This document shows positions 50,493-61,334 of a stretch of 62,865 bases of DNA, piece after piece. Source of the stretch: Bartonella sp. AU18XJBT (GTDB lineage: Bacteria; Pseudomonadota; Alphaproteobacteria; Rhizobiales; Rhizobiaceae); assembly GCF_028618595.1 (NCBI RefSeq), contig NZ_JAQITE010000009.1, positions 1-62,865 of the forward strand, given 5' to 3'. The notes beneath the pieces were generated by a model that worked only from the letters and a program-made list of their open reading frames with translations, searched no databases and was not told where the DNA came from. A program made the translations under genes and the position numbers. The first letter of the stretch is position 1. Each line of letters begins with the position of its first letter.

Positions 50493-52919
50493 ATGCAATA
50501 TATTGATGAAAAGACAGATGAAGTAAGAGATGGGGTTTATGCTGTTTTACCTCTTCGGGATATTGTTGTCTTCCCCCATATGATTGTTCCACTTTTTGTG
50601 GGCCGCGAAAAATCAATTCGTGCTCTTGAAGAGACGATGGCGGTTGACAAGCAAATACTATTGGTGACACAAAAAAATGCTTCTGATGACGATCCAAAAT
50701 CAGAGGATATTTATCATATTGGTACATTTGCTAATATTCTTCAACTTTTAAAGCTTCCGGATGGTACTGTAAAGGTTTTGGTTGAAGGGACGGCACGTGC
50801 AAAAATTAGTCAATTTGCTTTAAGTGAAGGTTATCATCAGGCATATGCGACTGTTACAGAAGAACTTAGAGAGAGTGATGTTGAGATTGAAGCTCTTTCA
50901 AGGTCAGTGATTGCTTATTTTGAAAACTATGTAAAGCTTAATAAAAAAATCTCTCCTGAGGTTGTCAATGCGATTGGCCAGATTGATAATCCTTCTAAGC
51001 TTTCCGATACGATTGCTTCTCATTTGATGATTAAACTTGCAGAAAAACAGGAAATATTGGAGCTCTTACCTGTACGGGCCCGTCTTGAACGTGTTCTGTC
51101 CTTCATGGAAGGAGAAATTTCTGTTTTGCAGGTTGAAAAACGCATTCGCTCGCATGTTAAACGGCAAATGGAAAAAAACCAACGTGAATATTATCTCAAT
51201 GAGCAGATGAAGGCTATTCAAAAAGAGTTAGGAGCAGGTGATGATAGCCGAGATGAACTCTCTGAATTAGAAGAACGTATCAAGAATACAAAACTATCCA
51301 AGGAAGCACAGGAAAAAGCTGGAGCAGAATTAAGAAAATTACGGAATATGTCTCCTATGTCTGCAGAAGCGACAGTTGTCCGTAACTATCTTGATTGGTT
51401 ATTAGCAATGCCTTGGGGTAAAAAATCTAAAATTAAGAACAATTTAGATTTTGCTGAAAAGGTCATGAATAATGAACATTTCGGTCTTGAAAAAGTTAAG
51501 GAGCGAATTATTGAATATTTGGCCGTACAAAGTCGCGCGTCAAAGATAAAAGGTCCTATTATTTGTTTGTTAGGTCCTCCTGGTGTAGGGAAAACATCAT
51601 TAGCGCGCTCTATTGCAAAGGCGACGGGGCGCGAGTATGTTCGTATCTCATTGGGAGGTGTGCGGGATGAAGCAGAAATTCGCGGACATCGTCGAACATA
51701 TATTGGTTCGATGCCTGGAAAAATTATCCAGTCTATGAAAAAAGCAAAAAAATCTAATCCGCTTTTTTTGCTTGATGAAATTGATAAAATGGGACAAGAT
51801 TTTCGTGGAGATCCTTCATCCGCTTTATTAGAAGTTCTTGATCCTGAACAAAACAGTACATTCATTGATCACTATTTGGAAGTTGAATATGATCTTTCTG
51901 ATGTCATGTTTATCACAACTGCCAATACGCTTAATATTCCAGGTCCGTTAATGGATCGTATGGAAATTATTCGTATTGCTGGTTATACTGAATGTGAGAA
52001 AATGGAAATTGTTAAACAGCATCTTTTACCAAAGGCACTAAAAGATCACTGTTTGTCTAAAAAAGAACTCAGTATTTCTGATGGAGCACTACGGTCAGTT
52101 ATTCAGTTTTACACACGTGAGGCAGGCGTTCGTAACCTTGAGCGTGAACTCATGAAAATTTCCCGCAAATCCGTTACTAAAATTCTCAAAACGCATCAAA
52201 AATCTGTAAAAGTTACAGAAAATAATATTCATGATTTCTTGGGTGTTAAACGTTATCATTACAATCAGATTGAAGGAGAAAATCAAATTGGTGTTGTGAC
52301 AGGACTTGCGTGGACAGAAGTTGGTGGAGAGTTGTTGACCATTGAAGGAGTTATGATGCCCGGCAAAGGTAAGATGACTGTAACTGGAAATTTACGTGAT
52401 ATTATGAAAGAGTCCATTTCAGCGGCAGCATCTTATGTGCGTTCTCGTGCTGTTGATTTTGGTATTGAACCTCCACTTTTTGAAAAACGCGATATCCATG
52501 TTCATGTTCCAGAGGGGGCGACGCCAAAAGATGGACCATCTGCTGGGATTGCAATGGTGACAGCAATTGTTTCAGTCCTTACAGGAGTGGCTGTGCATAA
52601 AGATATTGCAATGACTGGTGAAATTACTTTACGTGGACGCGTTTTACCAATTGGTGGATTAAAAGAAAAACTCCTAGCAGCTCTTCGAGGAGGGATAAAA
52701 AAGGTACTTATTCCTGAAGAAAACGCAAAAGATTTGGTTGATATTCCTGACGATGTCAAAAATAATATGGAAATTATTCCGGTAAATCATGTGAGTGAAG
52801 TTTTGAAGCACGCTTTGGTTCGTTTTCCAGACACTATTGAATGGAAAGAACCCTCTACAGTGGCTGTCCCAATCCGGTCAGAGAGCAGTGATAGTGAAGG
52901 AATACAGATTGCGCACTGA
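50493..52919 (+). CDS. lon: ATP-dependent protease Lon
   Basis: This 808-aa protease has an N-terminal LON substrate domain (VLPLRDIVVFPHMIVPLFVG), a central coiled coil, an AAA+ module with Walker A GPPGVGKTSLARSIAKATG, and a C-terminal Ser-Lys protease domain (PKDGPSAGIAM with the catalytic Ser, Lys in GGLKEKLLAALR). GAAAGGAGAG precedes the ATG. The order clpX-lon-hupB matches other rhizobia. Confidence 0.98.
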   Translation: MQYIDEKTDEVRDGVYAVLPLRDIVVFPHMIVPLFVGREKSIRALEETMAVDKQILLVTQKNASDDDPKSEDIYHIGTFANILQLLKLPDGTVKVLVEGTARAKISQFALSEGYHQAYATVTEELRESDVEIEALSRSVIAYFENYVKLNKKISPEVVNAIGQIDNPSKLSDTIASHLMIKLAEKQEILELLPVRARLERVLSFMEGEISVLQVEKRIRSHVKRQMEKNQREYYLNEQMKAIQKELGAGDDSRDELSELEERIKNTKLSKEAQEKAGAELRKLRNMSPMSAEATVVRNYLDWLLAMPWGKKSKIKNNLDFAEKVMNNEHFGLEKVKERIIEYLAVQSRASKIKGPIICLLGPPGVGKTSLARSIAKATGREYVRISLGGVRDEAEIRGHRRTYIGSMPGKIIQSMKKAKKSNPLFLLDEIDKMGQDFRGDPSSALLEVLDPEQNSTFIDHYLEVEYDLSDVMFITTANTLNIPGPLMDRMEIIRIAGYTECEKMEIVKQHLLPKALKDHCLSKKELSISDGALRSVIQFYTREAGVRNLERELMKISRKSVTKILKTHQKSVKVTENNIHDFLGVKRYHYNQIEGENQIGVVTGLAWTEVGGELLTIEGVMMPGKGKMTVTGNLRDIMKESISAAASYVRSRAVDFGIEPPLFEKRDIHVHVPEGATPKDGPSAGIAMVTAIVSVLTGVAVHKDIAMTGEITLRGRVLPIGGLKEKLLAALRGGIKKVLIPEENAKDLVDIPDDVKNNMEIIPVNHVSEVLKHALVRFPDTIEWKEPSTVAVPIRSESSDSEGIQIAH

Positions 52920-53093
52920 TTCACGTATCTCATTTATAACGGCATTTTTTAGGTGGCAGAAGGCGTTGTTGAAGTTATTATTCTGTTTTTTTGTTGGAAA
53001 AAGTGAAAAATTCCGTGAATAACTGTGATTATTGCTAAAAAAACAATGTTTTGAATAAAAATAAGACTTCTGTTTGCTGTACTTTTCAATAAA

Positions 53094-53126
53094 CTGACCA
53101 ATAACATGATTAAGTCATGTTGTCAG
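53094..53126 (+). promoter_or_regulatory. palindrome in the hupB leader
   Basis: AACATGA-TTAAG-TCATGTT is a perfect 7-bp inverted repeat, flanked by CTGAC and GTCAG that could extend the stem with a bulge. It ends 25 bases before the hupB ATG. It could be a protein-binding operator or an RNA hairpin in the 5' UTR. Confidence 0.4.
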
Positions 53127-53151
53127 GTAATATAGGGAAAGGAAATATTTT

Positions 53152-53430
53152 ATGAATAAAAGTGAATTGGTTAGCTCCGTTGCTGAAAAGGCAGGTGTTT
53201 CAAAAGCGCAAGCTGGTGCTGTTGTTGATGCTTTTATGGCTTCTGTAACAGAAGCTTTGGCTTCAGGGGGAGATGTTCGTCTTCCAGGTTTTGGCTCTTT
53301 TGAAGTTTCTCATCGTGCTGCAACAAAGGGGCGTAATCCTTCAACTGGTGCTGAAATCGATATTCCAGCACGTTCTGTACCCAAATTTTCTGCAGGAAAA
53401 AGCCTTAAAGAAGCAGTTAATAAAAAATAA
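53152..53430 (+). CDS. hupB: DNA-binding protein HU-beta
   Basis: This 92-aa nucleoid protein bends and compacts DNA. It has the classic HU fold: NKSELVSSVAEKAGVSKAQA, the arm with FGSFEVSHRAATKGRNPSTG, and the ending FSAGKSLKEAVN. An AAAGGAAA ribosome site lies upstream. It stands after lon and ends in a strong terminator. Confidence 0.97.
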   Translation: MNKSELVSSVAEKAGVSKAQAGAVVDAFMASVTEALASGGDVRLPGFGSFEVSHRAATKGRNPSTGAEIDIPARSVPKFSAGKSLKEAVNKK

Positions 53431-53442
53431 TTTAAGCTACAT

Positions 53443-53479
53443 AAAAAAACCCGGTTTATTTATAAGCGGGTTTTTTTTT
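53443..53479 (+). terminator. Rho-independent terminator of hupB
   Basis: An A-run and CCCG pair with CGGG and nine T around a short AT loop, 13 bases after the hupB stop. Confidence 0.85.
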
Positions 53480-53849
53480 AACACATGTATTATGTGTGTT
53501 TTTCATATAAAACTTTGAGATCTTTGCTGTATTTTTTATTTTCATGTATTGCTGATATTTTTGAAAATGTTTTTAAGTGTTGTATAAAGTACTGTCAGCT
53601 TGAAATACATTGTTTTTACTCTTTTCAATAGAATATTGCACTGTATTAATGGAGTACTGGTATGGCTTATAAAATGTAATGTTAACTTTTATTACGCTGA
53701 AGTGTTACGGTGTTTATTTCAAAACAGGATCCGTAAATAGTATGAGGCAAAAAACTCTGTGAAGTGTATAAAAGTTATTATATACTGCCATTTGCGCTTA
53801 ATAAAAGCGCATGTTGGTGCCACCGCACTGTTTTTCTCATTTCCTATAA

Positions 53850-54020
53850 TGTTGCGACTAGCCCTCGATATCTGAGACGAGTGCATAAGGGATAGTTTTA
53901 TTCTTTTACTTATAACGCCAACCTTGCTTGTGACGCACCAAGAGGATAATTTTTATTGGTTTATTATAAGAGAGACTAAAATGAAAGAATCTTATGATAT
54001 TCAGATTTCGCTTTCAGTAT
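53850..54020 (+). repeat. dispersed intergenic repeat, copy 6
   Basis: Blocks shared with other copies: GTTGCGACTAG, GTGCATAAGGGATAGTTTTA, TTCTTTTACTTATAACGCCA, CTTGCTTGTGACGCACCAAG, GATAATTTTTATTGGTTTA, ACTAAAATGAAAGAATCTTA, TGATATTCAG. It is in the same orientation as the others. Confidence 0.7.
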
Positions 54021-54027
54021 TGTGATT

Positions 54028-54175
54028 TTTCTTAGCATTTGAGAGGGGAGAGATAGATCCAGCTCTATTCTACAAATATTTTTTCCATATCTTTATTTCA
54101 CTTTCTGATATGCAAGCGAGCGCTTTTTTTCATCACACAAGAGTTAAAATGAGAGAATATCATAAATTTTAAGGG
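54028..54175 (+). repeat. dispersed intergenic repeat, copy 7 (in tandem with copy 6, degenerate)
   Basis: It starts TTCTTAGCATTTGAGAG, matching the left end of copy 5, and ends GAGTTAAAATGAGAGAATAT, matching the right part of copies 3 and 6. The middle is poorly conserved. Confidence 0.45.
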
Positions 54176-54469
54176 AGGAAGTTAAAAAACAGAAAAATTA
54201 TTCTTATGTATTTTTCATCTATTTAATTTTTTTGATTATTTATATGATTTATTTTATTTTTAGTCATTAAATCATATTACATTGTTTATAGCGGTAAAGG
54301 TTTTTTATAGCCAAAAGTTATTTCACAGCACCTACATAATTGAATAAATGATGAAACGTAGGATAATATTTATTGCTAGGGGAAGGCAGTCTTTAAAAGG
54401 CTTTGGAATGATTTTTTCACGAGAGTCATAAAGCTCTATTCAGTAGGTGAGAGGCGAATCGTGTGCTTT

Positions 54470-55882
54470 TTATAAACAGGAATTCTTTGATTCTTTATCT
54501 GCTAACCACTGAGTACAATCATTGAGAGCTCTCGCTGTTATGGCTTGTTTTTTTACTAATTTTTTTTCTTTACTTGGTAAGCGTTTTCCTGAATGTTTAA
54601 TAGAAGCAATAGGGGGAAAGAGTCCGAAATTGATATTCATTGGTTGAAAAGACAGTGTTTCTGCTTTTTCATCTATGATGTGTCCCCCCGTAATATGATT
54701 CAAAAGGGCTCCGAATGCTGTAGTTTGTGGGGGCAGGCAAGGAGAAATATGATGATATTCGGCAGCAGCAAAACGTCCAGCAAGAAGCCCTATTGCCGCT
54801 GATTCTACATAACCTTCACATCCGGTAATTTGTCCTGCAAAGCGTAGTTGTTTTTTTTGTTTTAAACGAAGGGTTTGATCAAGAATGATTGGCGAGTTGA
54901 GGTAGGTATTACGGTGAAGACCCCCAAGGCGCGCAAACTCTGCTTTTTCAAGACCGGGAATCATTCTAAAAATACGAATTTGTTCACCATATTTCAGTTT
55001 TGTTTGAAAGCCGACCATATTGTAAAGCGTTCCAAGTTTATTATCTTGGCGTAATTGAACGACAGCATAGGGTTTAATTGTAGGGTTATGGGCATTGGTT
55101 AAGCCCATAGGTTTCATAGGACCATGTCTTAACGTTTCAATTCCGCGCTCAGCCATAATTTCAATGGGGAGGCATCCATCAAAATAGGGTGTTTTTTCAA
55201 AGTCACGAAACTCTGTTTTTTCAGCATTTTTTAATGCAGCAACGAATGTTTCATATTGTTCTTTGTTGAGGGGGCAATTAAGATAATCTTTACCTGTTCC
55301 CTCAGGACCAATTTTATCATAGCGAGACTGATACCAACAAATGTTGATATCAATACTATCGGTATGGATAATAGGTGCAATCGCATCAAAAAAAGAAAGA
55401 GCTTTTATACCGGTTATTGCTTGTAATTCTTGAGCAAGTGCAGGCGATGTAAGGGGGCCTGTTGCAATGACAACATGTTTCCAGGCTTTAGGAATTTCTT
55501 GAACTTCTTCACGTTGGATTGTTATAAGAGGGTGGTTTTCGAGTGCTGTCGTGACAGTCTTTGAAAATCCATCACGGTCAACAGCAAGGGCACTACCTGC
55601 GGGAACTTTATTGGCATCAGCAGCTTTCATAATTAACGATTTTGCTAATCGCATTTCAGCATGTAAAAGCCCTACGGCATTTGTTAATGAATCATCAGAA
55701 CGGAATGAATTTGAACAAACCAGTTCTGCCAATTTATTGGTTTTATGGGCATCTGATTTTTTTTTGGGTCGCATTTCATGCAAAACAACAGGAATTCCTG
55801 ACTGAGCGATTTGCCAGCTTGCTTCACACCCCGCAAGACCGCCACCGATGATATGAATTGGGATATCAAATGTCTTTAACAT
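54470..55882 (-). CDS. trmFO: methylenetetrahydrofolate--tRNA-(uracil-5-)-methyltransferase TrmFO
   Basis: This 470-aa FAD- and folate-dependent enzyme makes 5-methyluridine at position 54 of tRNA. It has the N-terminal FAD fold [19 protein letters not shown], then [16 protein letters not shown] and [14 protein letters not shown] with a conserved Cys. The C-terminal [19 protein letters not shown] is also typical. Its 3' end faces the long hupB gap, and it is divergent from tRNA-Leu. Confidence 0.96.
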   Translation of the reverse strand: MLKTFDIPIHIIGGGLAGCEASWQIAQSGIPVVLHEMRPKKKSDAHKTNKLAELVCSNSFRSDDSLTNAVGLLHAEMRLAKSLIMKAADANKVPAGSALAVDRDGFSKTVTTALENHPLITIQREEVQEIPKAWKHVVIATGPLTSPALAQELQAITGIKALSFFDAIAPIIHTDSIDINICWYQSRYDKIGPEGTGKDYLNCPLNKEQYETFVAALKNAEKTEFRDFEKTPYFDGCLPIEIMAERGIETLRHGPMKPMGLTNAHNPTIKPYAVVQLRQDNKLGTLYNMVGFQTKLKYGEQIRIFRMIPGLEKAEFARLGGLHRNTYLNSPIILDQTLRLKQKKQLRFAGQITGCEGYVESAAIGLLAGRFAAAEYHHISPCLPPQTTAFGALLNHITGGHIIDEKAETLSFQPMNINFGLFPPIASIKHSGKRLPSKEKKLVKKQAITARALNDCTQWLADKESKNSCL

Positions 55883-56016
55883 AATTGACTTTTAGCGTAA
55901 GCAGTTATGTATGAAAAGCATAGATTTTGTTTTTTTTAATATATTTGTTTGCTTTTTTTCTGTAATTAATGGTATAGAAACGCCGCTTGTATAAGGTTAT
56001 TAGCTTGTAAGTTTGA

Positions 56017-56099
56017 GCGGATGTGGCGAAATTGGTAGACGCACCAGATTTAGGTTCTGGCGGGAGACCGTGGGGGTTCGAGTCCCTCCATCCGCACCA
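56017..56099 (+). tRNA. tRNA-Leu (anticodon TAG)
   Basis: The acceptor stem GCGGATG pairs with CATCCGC, followed by A and an encoded CCA. The D-arm is TGGCGAAATTGGTAGACGCA, the anticodon loop TTTAGGT gives TAG, the variable arm is long (class II), and the T-loop is GTTCGAGTCC. It reads CUN leucine codons. Confidence 0.97.
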
Positions 56100-56234
56100 A
56101 AGCAATCCCTTAAGTGCTACGGATTTCTACGTGTCTGAAATTCCGCTTCATGGTAAATGTAACACTCGAAGTGTTAGAATGTAATGATTATTAGAGTGGT
56201 TTTATCCCTCTCCTTAGAAAAATGAAGGTGTTTA

Positions 56235-57662
56235 ATGCAGGTTACCGAGACGCTTAATGAAGGACTGAAGCGCGAAATTAAGATCGTGGTCCCAGCGAAA
56301 GATTTAGAAGAAAAGTTGAATGAACGATTGGATGATACCAAGGGAAAAATCAAGCTTAATGGCTTTCGTCCCGGTAAAGTGCCTAGTGGGCATTTGCGAA
56401 AAATGTATGGTAAATCCTTTATGGCGGAGATTCTCAATGAGATAATTAGTGATGCACCACGTTCTATTTTAGCAGACCGCAATGAACGTGCAGCGATGCA
56501 GCCAAAAATTGATATAGATGAAGATGAAAAAATTCTAGATGGTAACGCCGATTTTACTTTTAGTTTAAAGTATGAAGTTTTACCAAAAATTGAAATTAAA
56601 GATTTTGAACATATTACGGTTATCCGTGAAATTGCAACTGTTCCTGAACAGGATATTGATGATCAAGTCAAACGCGTCCTTTCTTCTACGCGTAATTATT
56701 CCCTAAAAGAGGGGGATTCTGAAGAAGGTGATCGTATAACCATAGATTATCAAGGTAAGCTTGAAGGCGTTCCATTTGAAGGTGGGGCAGATAGTGATGC
56801 ACAACTGATTCTTGGGTCAAAACAATTTATTTCTGGTTTTGAAGAACAATTGGTTGGTGTGAAAGCTGGGGATGCAAAAACGATTTTTGTTAAATTTCCA
56901 GATAATTACAGTGCGGCACATTTGGCGGGACGGGAAGCAGAGTTTGACATTACTGTCAAGGCTGTCTTTAAACCAGATGAATTAAAAATTGATGATGAAG
57001 CAGTGCAAAAAGTTGGTTTAGAGTCTCTAGATCGCTTACGTGAGGTTGTTCGTGGGCAGATTGAAAGCCAATATGGTTCAGTGACACGTCAAAAGGTTAA
57101 GCGTCAAATTCTTGATGCTTTAGATGCTGATTATAATTTTGAGATTCCTGAAGAACTTTTAGAGATTGAGTTTAATAATATATGGGCTCAGGTTAATGAT
57201 GATTTGAAAAAGGCTGGGCGCAGTTTTGAAGATGAAGGTATTACAGAAGAAAAAGCACGCGAGGAATATCGTATCCTTGCGCAACGTCGTGTTCGTCTTG
57301 GTTTAGTGCTTTCTGAAATTGGAATGAAGGTTGGTGTTAAAGTTAGTGAGGATGAGCTAAAAGCAGCCGTTTTTGATCAGGTTCGCCAGTATCCTGGACA
57401 AGAGAAAGAGATTATGGATTTTTTCCGTAGGACTCCGGAAGCTGTTGAAAATCTACGTGCTCCGATTTTTGAAGAAAAGGTCATTGATCATTTATTAGCA
57501 CAGATAAAAGTCACAGATAAAGAAGTGACGGTTGAAGAGTTGATGAAAGAATATGACGAATCAGATGTCCCTGAAGAAAAGCCGGCAAAGAAAAAATCTG
57601 CAGTGAAAGAAACGTCTACAGAGAAAAGATCAGCTAAGAAAAAGGCTCCTAAAAAAGCTTAA
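56235..57662 (+). CDS. tig: trigger factor
   Basis: This 475-aa ribosome-bound chaperone meets nascent chains. It has an N-terminal ribosome-binding domain with the contact motif GFRPGKVP, an FKBP-type isomerase domain (about 155-245, [20 protein letters not shown]), and a helical C-terminal chaperone domain. The tail from about 450 is strongly Lys-rich ([11 protein letters not shown]), an extension seen in rhizobial proteins. Its terminator is at 57678-57704. Confidence 0.97.
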   Translation: MQVTETLNEGLKREIKIVVPAKDLEEKLNERLDDTKGKIKLNGFRPGKVPSGHLRKMYGKSFMAEILNEIISDAPRSILADRNERAAMQPKIDIDEDEKILDGNADFTFSLKYEVLPKIEIKDFEHITVIREIATVPEQDIDDQVKRVLSSTRNYSLKEGDSEEGDRITIDYQGKLEGVPFEGGADSDAQLILGSKQFISGFEEQLVGVKAGDAKTIFVKFPDNYSAAHLAGREAEFDITVKAVFKPDELKIDDEAVQKVGLESLDRLREVVRGQIESQYGSVTRQKVKRQILDALDADYNFEIPEELLEIEFNNIWAQVNDDLKKAGRSFEDEGITEEKAREEYRILAQRRVRLGLVLSEIGMKVGVKVSEDELKAAVFDQVRQYPGQEKEIMDFFRRTPEAVENLRAPIFEEKVIDHLLAQIKVTDKEVTVEELMKEYDESDVPEEKPAKKKSAVKETSTEKRSAKKKAPKKA

Positions 57663-57677
57663 TATTTATGCAAACAG

Positions 57678-57704
57678 AAAAAGCCCGATAGAATCGGGCT
57701 TTTT
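57678..57704 (+). terminator. Rho-independent terminator of tig
   Basis: AAAAAGCCCGAT and ATCGGGCTTTTT form a perfect 12-bp stem with a 3-base loop, 16 bases after the tig stop. Confidence 0.92.
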
Positions 57705-57791
57705 GTAAGATTTATATCCTAGGATTGCACTTAAGAGAATGGTTTTAGATAAGCCATGAGTATATTTTAAAATATTGGTAGTGGATTGGCA

Positions 57792-59291
57792 ATGAGCATC
57801 ATTGATACGCGTACTCCTGATTCTAAGCGTTTTATTTCTGGCATTACAGGTGATTGGGAAGTCATCATTGGCATGGAGGTTCATGCGCAAATCATATCAA
57901 ATTCGAAACTTTTTTCAGGAGCATCAACCAAATTTGGTGCAGAGCCGAACAATCATGTATCACTTATTGATGCAGCCATGCCGGGTATGTTGCCTGTTCT
58001 TAATCAAGAGTGTGTTCGTCAAGCGGTTCGAACGGGGTTAGGATTAAAGGCGCATATTAATTTAAAATCTATTTTTGATCGCAAAAATTATTTTTATCCA
58101 GATTTACCGCAGGGGTATCAGATTTCTCAATTTCGCTATCCCATTGTGGGAGAGGGAAAGATTATCATATCTGTTGGTCCAGATTCGAATGGCCAATTTG
58201 AGGATATTGAAGTGGGAATTGAAAGATTGCATCTTGAACAGGATGCTGGAAAATCGATGCACGATCAACATCCAACGATGTCTTTTGTAGATCTTAATCG
58301 TTCTGGTATTGCTCTTATGGAAATTGTTTCCAAACCTGATATGCGCTCATCAGATGAAGCCAAAGCCTATATGACAAAATTGCGTACGATTGTTCGTTAT
58401 TTGGGTACTTGCGATGGCAATATGGATGAAGGTTCTATGCGTGCAGATGTCAATGTATCTGTTCGTCGTCCTGGTGAAGATTTTGGAACGCGCTGTGAAA
58501 TTAAAAATGTTAATTCTATTCGCTTTATTGGTCAAGCAATTGAGTATGAAGCGCGTCGTCAGATTGCAATTTTAGAAGATGGAGGCGTCATAGATCAAGA
58601 GACTCGGCTTTTTGATGCCGCTAAAGGTGAAACGCGCTCTATGCGCTCAAAGGAAGAAGCGCATGACTATCGTTATTTTCCTGATCCTGATCTTTTACCA
58701 TTAGAGTTTGATCAAGCATTTGTAGATGCTTTGGCAGCAGACTTACCAGAATTACCTGACGCTATAAAAGCACGTTTTGTTAAGGAAATGGGATTGACAG
58801 TGTATGATGCTTCCATTCTTGTGACAGAAAAGGATATTGCTGATTATTTTGAAGAAGTAGCGCGTGGGCGTGATGGAAAAATAGTTGCCAATTGGGTGAT
58901 TAACGACCTTTTAGGGGCTTTAAATAAGGATAATCGTGAGATTGAAGAGTCACCAGTATCGCCAAGTCAATTGGGAAGCATTATTGATCTCATAAAAGAA
59001 GGAGTTATTTCTGGAAAAATTGCCAAAGATCTTTTTGAGATTATTTGGAATGAGGGAGGAGATGCACGCCAAATTGTAGAAGAGCGAAATATGAAGCAGG
59101 TAACGGACACAAAGGCTATTGAAAGAGCTGTTGATGAGATCGTTGCCAATAATTCTGATAAAGCTGCGCAAGCAAAGCATAAACCTGCTTTAGCTGGTTG
59201 GTTTGTTGGACAGGTAATGAAAGCAACAGGTGGTAAGGCAAATCCCCAAGCTGTTAATGAATTGGTTAAGATGAAACTTGGCATAGATTAA
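57792..59291 (+). CDS. gatB: aspartyl/glutamyl-tRNA amidotransferase subunit B
   Basis: This 499-aa kinase-like subunit of GatCAB turns Glu-tRNA-Gln (and Asp-tRNA-Asn) into the correct amide forms. It has [13 protein letters not shown], the [19 protein letters not shown] signature, and a YqeY-like tail that binds tRNA. ATG 57792 gives [10 protein letters not shown]. gatA and gatC are not adjacent, as in other rhizobia. Confidence 0.97.
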   Translation: MSIIDTRTPDSKRFISGITGDWEVIIGMEVHAQIISNSKLFSGASTKFGAEPNNHVSLIDAAMPGMLPVLNQECVRQAVRTGLGLKAHINLKSIFDRKNYFYPDLPQGYQISQFRYPIVGEGKIIISVGPDSNGQFEDIEVGIERLHLEQDAGKSMHDQHPTMSFVDLNRSGIALMEIVSKPDMRSSDEAKAYMTKLRTIVRYLGTCDGNMDEGSMRADVNVSVRRPGEDFGTRCEIKNVNSIRFIGQAIEYEARRQIAILEDGGVIDQETRLFDAAKGETRSMRSKEEAHDYRYFPDPDLLPLEFDQAFVDALAADLPELPDAIKARFVKEMGLTVYDASILVTEKDIADYFEEVARGRDGKIVANWVINDLLGALNKDNREIEESPVSPSQLGSIIDLIKEGVISGKIAKDLFEIIWNEGGDARQIVEERNMKQVTDTKAIERAVDEIVANNSDKAAQAKHKPALAGWFVGQVMKATGGKANPQAVNELVKMKLGID

Positions 59292-59471
59292 TTTTATGGG
59301 GTGGAGAAGAAGCCATACATATGATATCTTCTTGAAATTAAGGGATAGCACGTTATCCTATCAATTGGAATTGTAGTTGAATTTACTAGTAACTTTTTCG
59401 ATAATTTCAATCGTTAGCATTTTTATTCCAACAATTAATTTCATGCGCGCACTAAATGAATGGAATAGCAG

Positions 59472-59870
59472 ATGGCTCGTTTTTTAAAGCAAATCTTCAC
59501 ATGGTGGAATGGCAATACCGTTGGTACGCGTTTTTTCACATGGCGCAAAGGTAAGCGAATAGGGGAAGATCAATTTGGAAATATATATTATGAAGGAGGA
59601 CTTCATAAGGATGGTTATCCGCACCGTTGGGTTATCTATAAAGACTATTCTGAGGCCTCTACTATTCCACCAGGTTGGCACGGCTGGATTCATCATCGTT
59701 GTGAGTGTCCACCAACACAGGAGGATTATCGTTCTTATGAATGGGAAAAGCCCCATGTTGCAAATATGACAGGAACAAGTGAGAGCTATCGACCAAAGGG
59801 AGCTATCACCGCCAGTGGAGAGCGTTCTTGTGTGCATGAAGATTATGATGCGTGGTCACCTAAAAAATAA
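59472..59870 (+). CDS. NADH:ubiquinone oxidoreductase 17.2 kDa subunit homologue (NDUFA12)
   Basis: This 132-aa accessory subunit of respiratory complex I is found in alphaproteobacteria and mitochondria. Family marks are GTRFFTWRKGKRIGEDQFGN, RWVIYKDYSEASTIPPGWHG and WIHHRCECPP. It sits apart from the nuo operon, before a DUF2155 gene, the same pairing as in relatives. Confidence 0.94.
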   Translation: MARFLKQIFTWWNGNTVGTRFFTWRKGKRIGEDQFGNIYYEGGLHKDGYPHRWVIYKDYSEASTIPPGWHGWIHHRCECPPTQEDYRSYEWEKPHVANMTGTSESYRPKGAITASGERSCVHEDYDAWSPKK

Positions 59871-59917
59871 AATGTTTTAATGCGCTCGTATATTTTTGTC
59901 TTATTTGACTCTATGTT

Positions 59918-60385
59918 ATGGAAAGAATTATTTTTTTAGGTACGATTGATTTTGATATGATAAGATTTTTTTTATTGTTAGGGGTGAGGCATTTTTTTTA
60001 TATTTTTTTTATGGGAATTTTAGTGTTTTTATCCTTAAATAGTGGGGTGCGGGCTGAGCGTATTAGCAATGGAGTTGCTGTTTTTGCAGGTCTTGACAAA
60101 ATCACGGGGCGGACCACACGTTTTGAAGTTACTCTTGGTAAAATTTATCAGTACGGTGCATTACAGGTAACACCACGTGCGTGTTATACGAGCTCTAAAG
60201 ATGAACCAACGCGTACAACTGGTTTTGTTGAAGTCAATGAAGTGACATTAGATAAAAAAATACGGCGTATTTTTACAGGATGGATGTTTGCAGATAGTCC
60301 TGGTTTGAACGCCGTTGAGCATCCTATTTATGATGTATGGTTAAAGGATTGCAAGCAGGATTCTCAAGATCTTCCTCTTCAATGA
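59918..60385 (+). CDS. DUF2155 secreted protein
   Basis: This 155-aa protein has an N-terminal hydrophobic export signal (about 20-45, cut near VRAER) and a DUF2155 domain: NGVAVFAGLDKITGRTTRFE, then QVTPRACYTS and the ending HPIYDVWLKDCK. The domain has no known function. Two conserved Cys (about 103 and 147) could form a periplasmic disulfide. The start may instead be ATG 59957. It is conserved next to the NDUFA12 gene in rhizobia. Confidence 0.85.
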   Translation: MERIIFLGTIDFDMIRFFLLLGVRHFFYIFFMGILVFLSLNSGVRAERISNGVAVFAGLDKITGRTTRFEVTLGKIYQYGALQVTPRACYTSSKDEPTRTTGFVEVNEVTLDKKIRRIFTGWMFADSPGLNAVEHPIYDVWLKDCKQDSQDLPLQ

Positions 60386-60641
60386 TGAATGTATTATCTA
60401 TTTATTATATATTGATTTATAATGGTCCTTTATCATTTTACAACTTAATAAGAGGTTCAAATCCCTATGATTTCCTCCTTTAAGATCTTTTGTATAAAAT
60501 ACACGTGTTTTCATGTAGAGCTCTTGAAAATTTAAAAAGGGGCTCCGAAGAGGCGTTAAAAAGATTTTGCATCACTGGGAGTGGTATATTTATTTTGTAT
60601 AAAGAATAACCCATTCTCTAAAGAATAAGAGATTTTATAAA

Positions 60642-61334
60642 ATGAAAGTTTCTAGTCACCGACATAATGGTGTTTCTCGATTGCCGAAACAACCTAAAGA
60701 ACCCTTGTTGAATATTCCATTTATTATAGTTGTTTTGATAGCATTTTGTTTTTGTCTTTATTGCATTTCTCAGTATTTTTTTTCTCATAAGGTTTATGTT
60801 GAAAGTCTTGAGTTTTTTTCATTTATACCAGCATTGTTTAAGAGGGATCCTGTAGCACTCTGTTATACCATGGTGAGTTATTCATTTATGCATATGGTTT
60901 TTGGCTCTCCTCTAGCAAGACATTTGGGTGCTTTACATTTTTTAATTTTTTGGGTGTTAACGGCAGTTATTTCTGTTTTGACTTATTTTACATTTCATCA
61001 AGAAAGTACCATATCACTTATTGGGGCGTCAGGTGCCGTATCTGGAATGATGGGAGCTATTGCACGTTACGGTTTTTCTAGTGGTTATCTAGCTGTTAAT
61101 GCGCAGAACGAAAATTTTTTGGGACCTTTATTGTCCGTCAAAAAAGCTCTGTGTTCTAAGGGGGTACTTGTTTATATGAGTGTATGGCTGACGGCTGATT
61201 TTATCATAGGTATTTCTTCTATTTTGTTTGAAGAAAATGGCACCTCAATAGCATGGGAAGCTCATATTGGCGGGTTTCTTGCGGGTTTTTTGCTGGTTGG
61301 TTTTTTTGATGTTTCACAAAAAAATAAAAACTAG
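60642..61334 (+). CDS. rhomboid-family membrane protein with a shortened core
   Basis: This 230-aa multi-pass protein keeps the catalytic Ser in IGASGAVSGMMG and the His in EAHIGGFLAGF of rhomboid proteases. Between SYSFMHM and FGSPLARHLGALHFL the region that normally holds HxxWxHxxxN (second transmembrane segment, with oxyanion-hole residues) is missing, about 12-17 residues. Activity is therefore doubtful. The N-terminus is basic and cytoplasmic. Its stop overlaps the 3' end of rlmB by 4 bases. Confidence 0.85.
   Translation: MKVSSHRHNGVSRLPKQPKEPLLNIPFIIVVLIAFCFCLYCISQYFFSHKVYVESLEFFSFIPALFKRDPVALCYTMVSYSFMHMVFGSPLARHLGALHFLIFWVLTAVISVLTYFTFHQESTISLIGASGAVSGMMGAIARYGFSSGYLAVNAQNENFLGPLLSVKKALCSKGVLVYMSVWLTADFIIGISSILFEENGTSIAWEAHIGGFLAGFLLVGFFDVSQKNKN

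Larger units (their letters stand above)
53431..54469. other. non-coding stretch of about 1.04 kb between convergent hupB and trmFO
   Basis: No gene is seen. It contains the hupB terminator and two head-to-tail copies of the dispersed repeat (53850-54020 and 54028-54175). The rest is AT-rich. Confidence 0.65.

Noticed and set aside
60450-60470. GAGGTTCAAATCCCTA resembling a tRNA T-arm or attachment site
   Set aside because: The stem does not pair beyond two bases and no integrase or flanking repeat is present.
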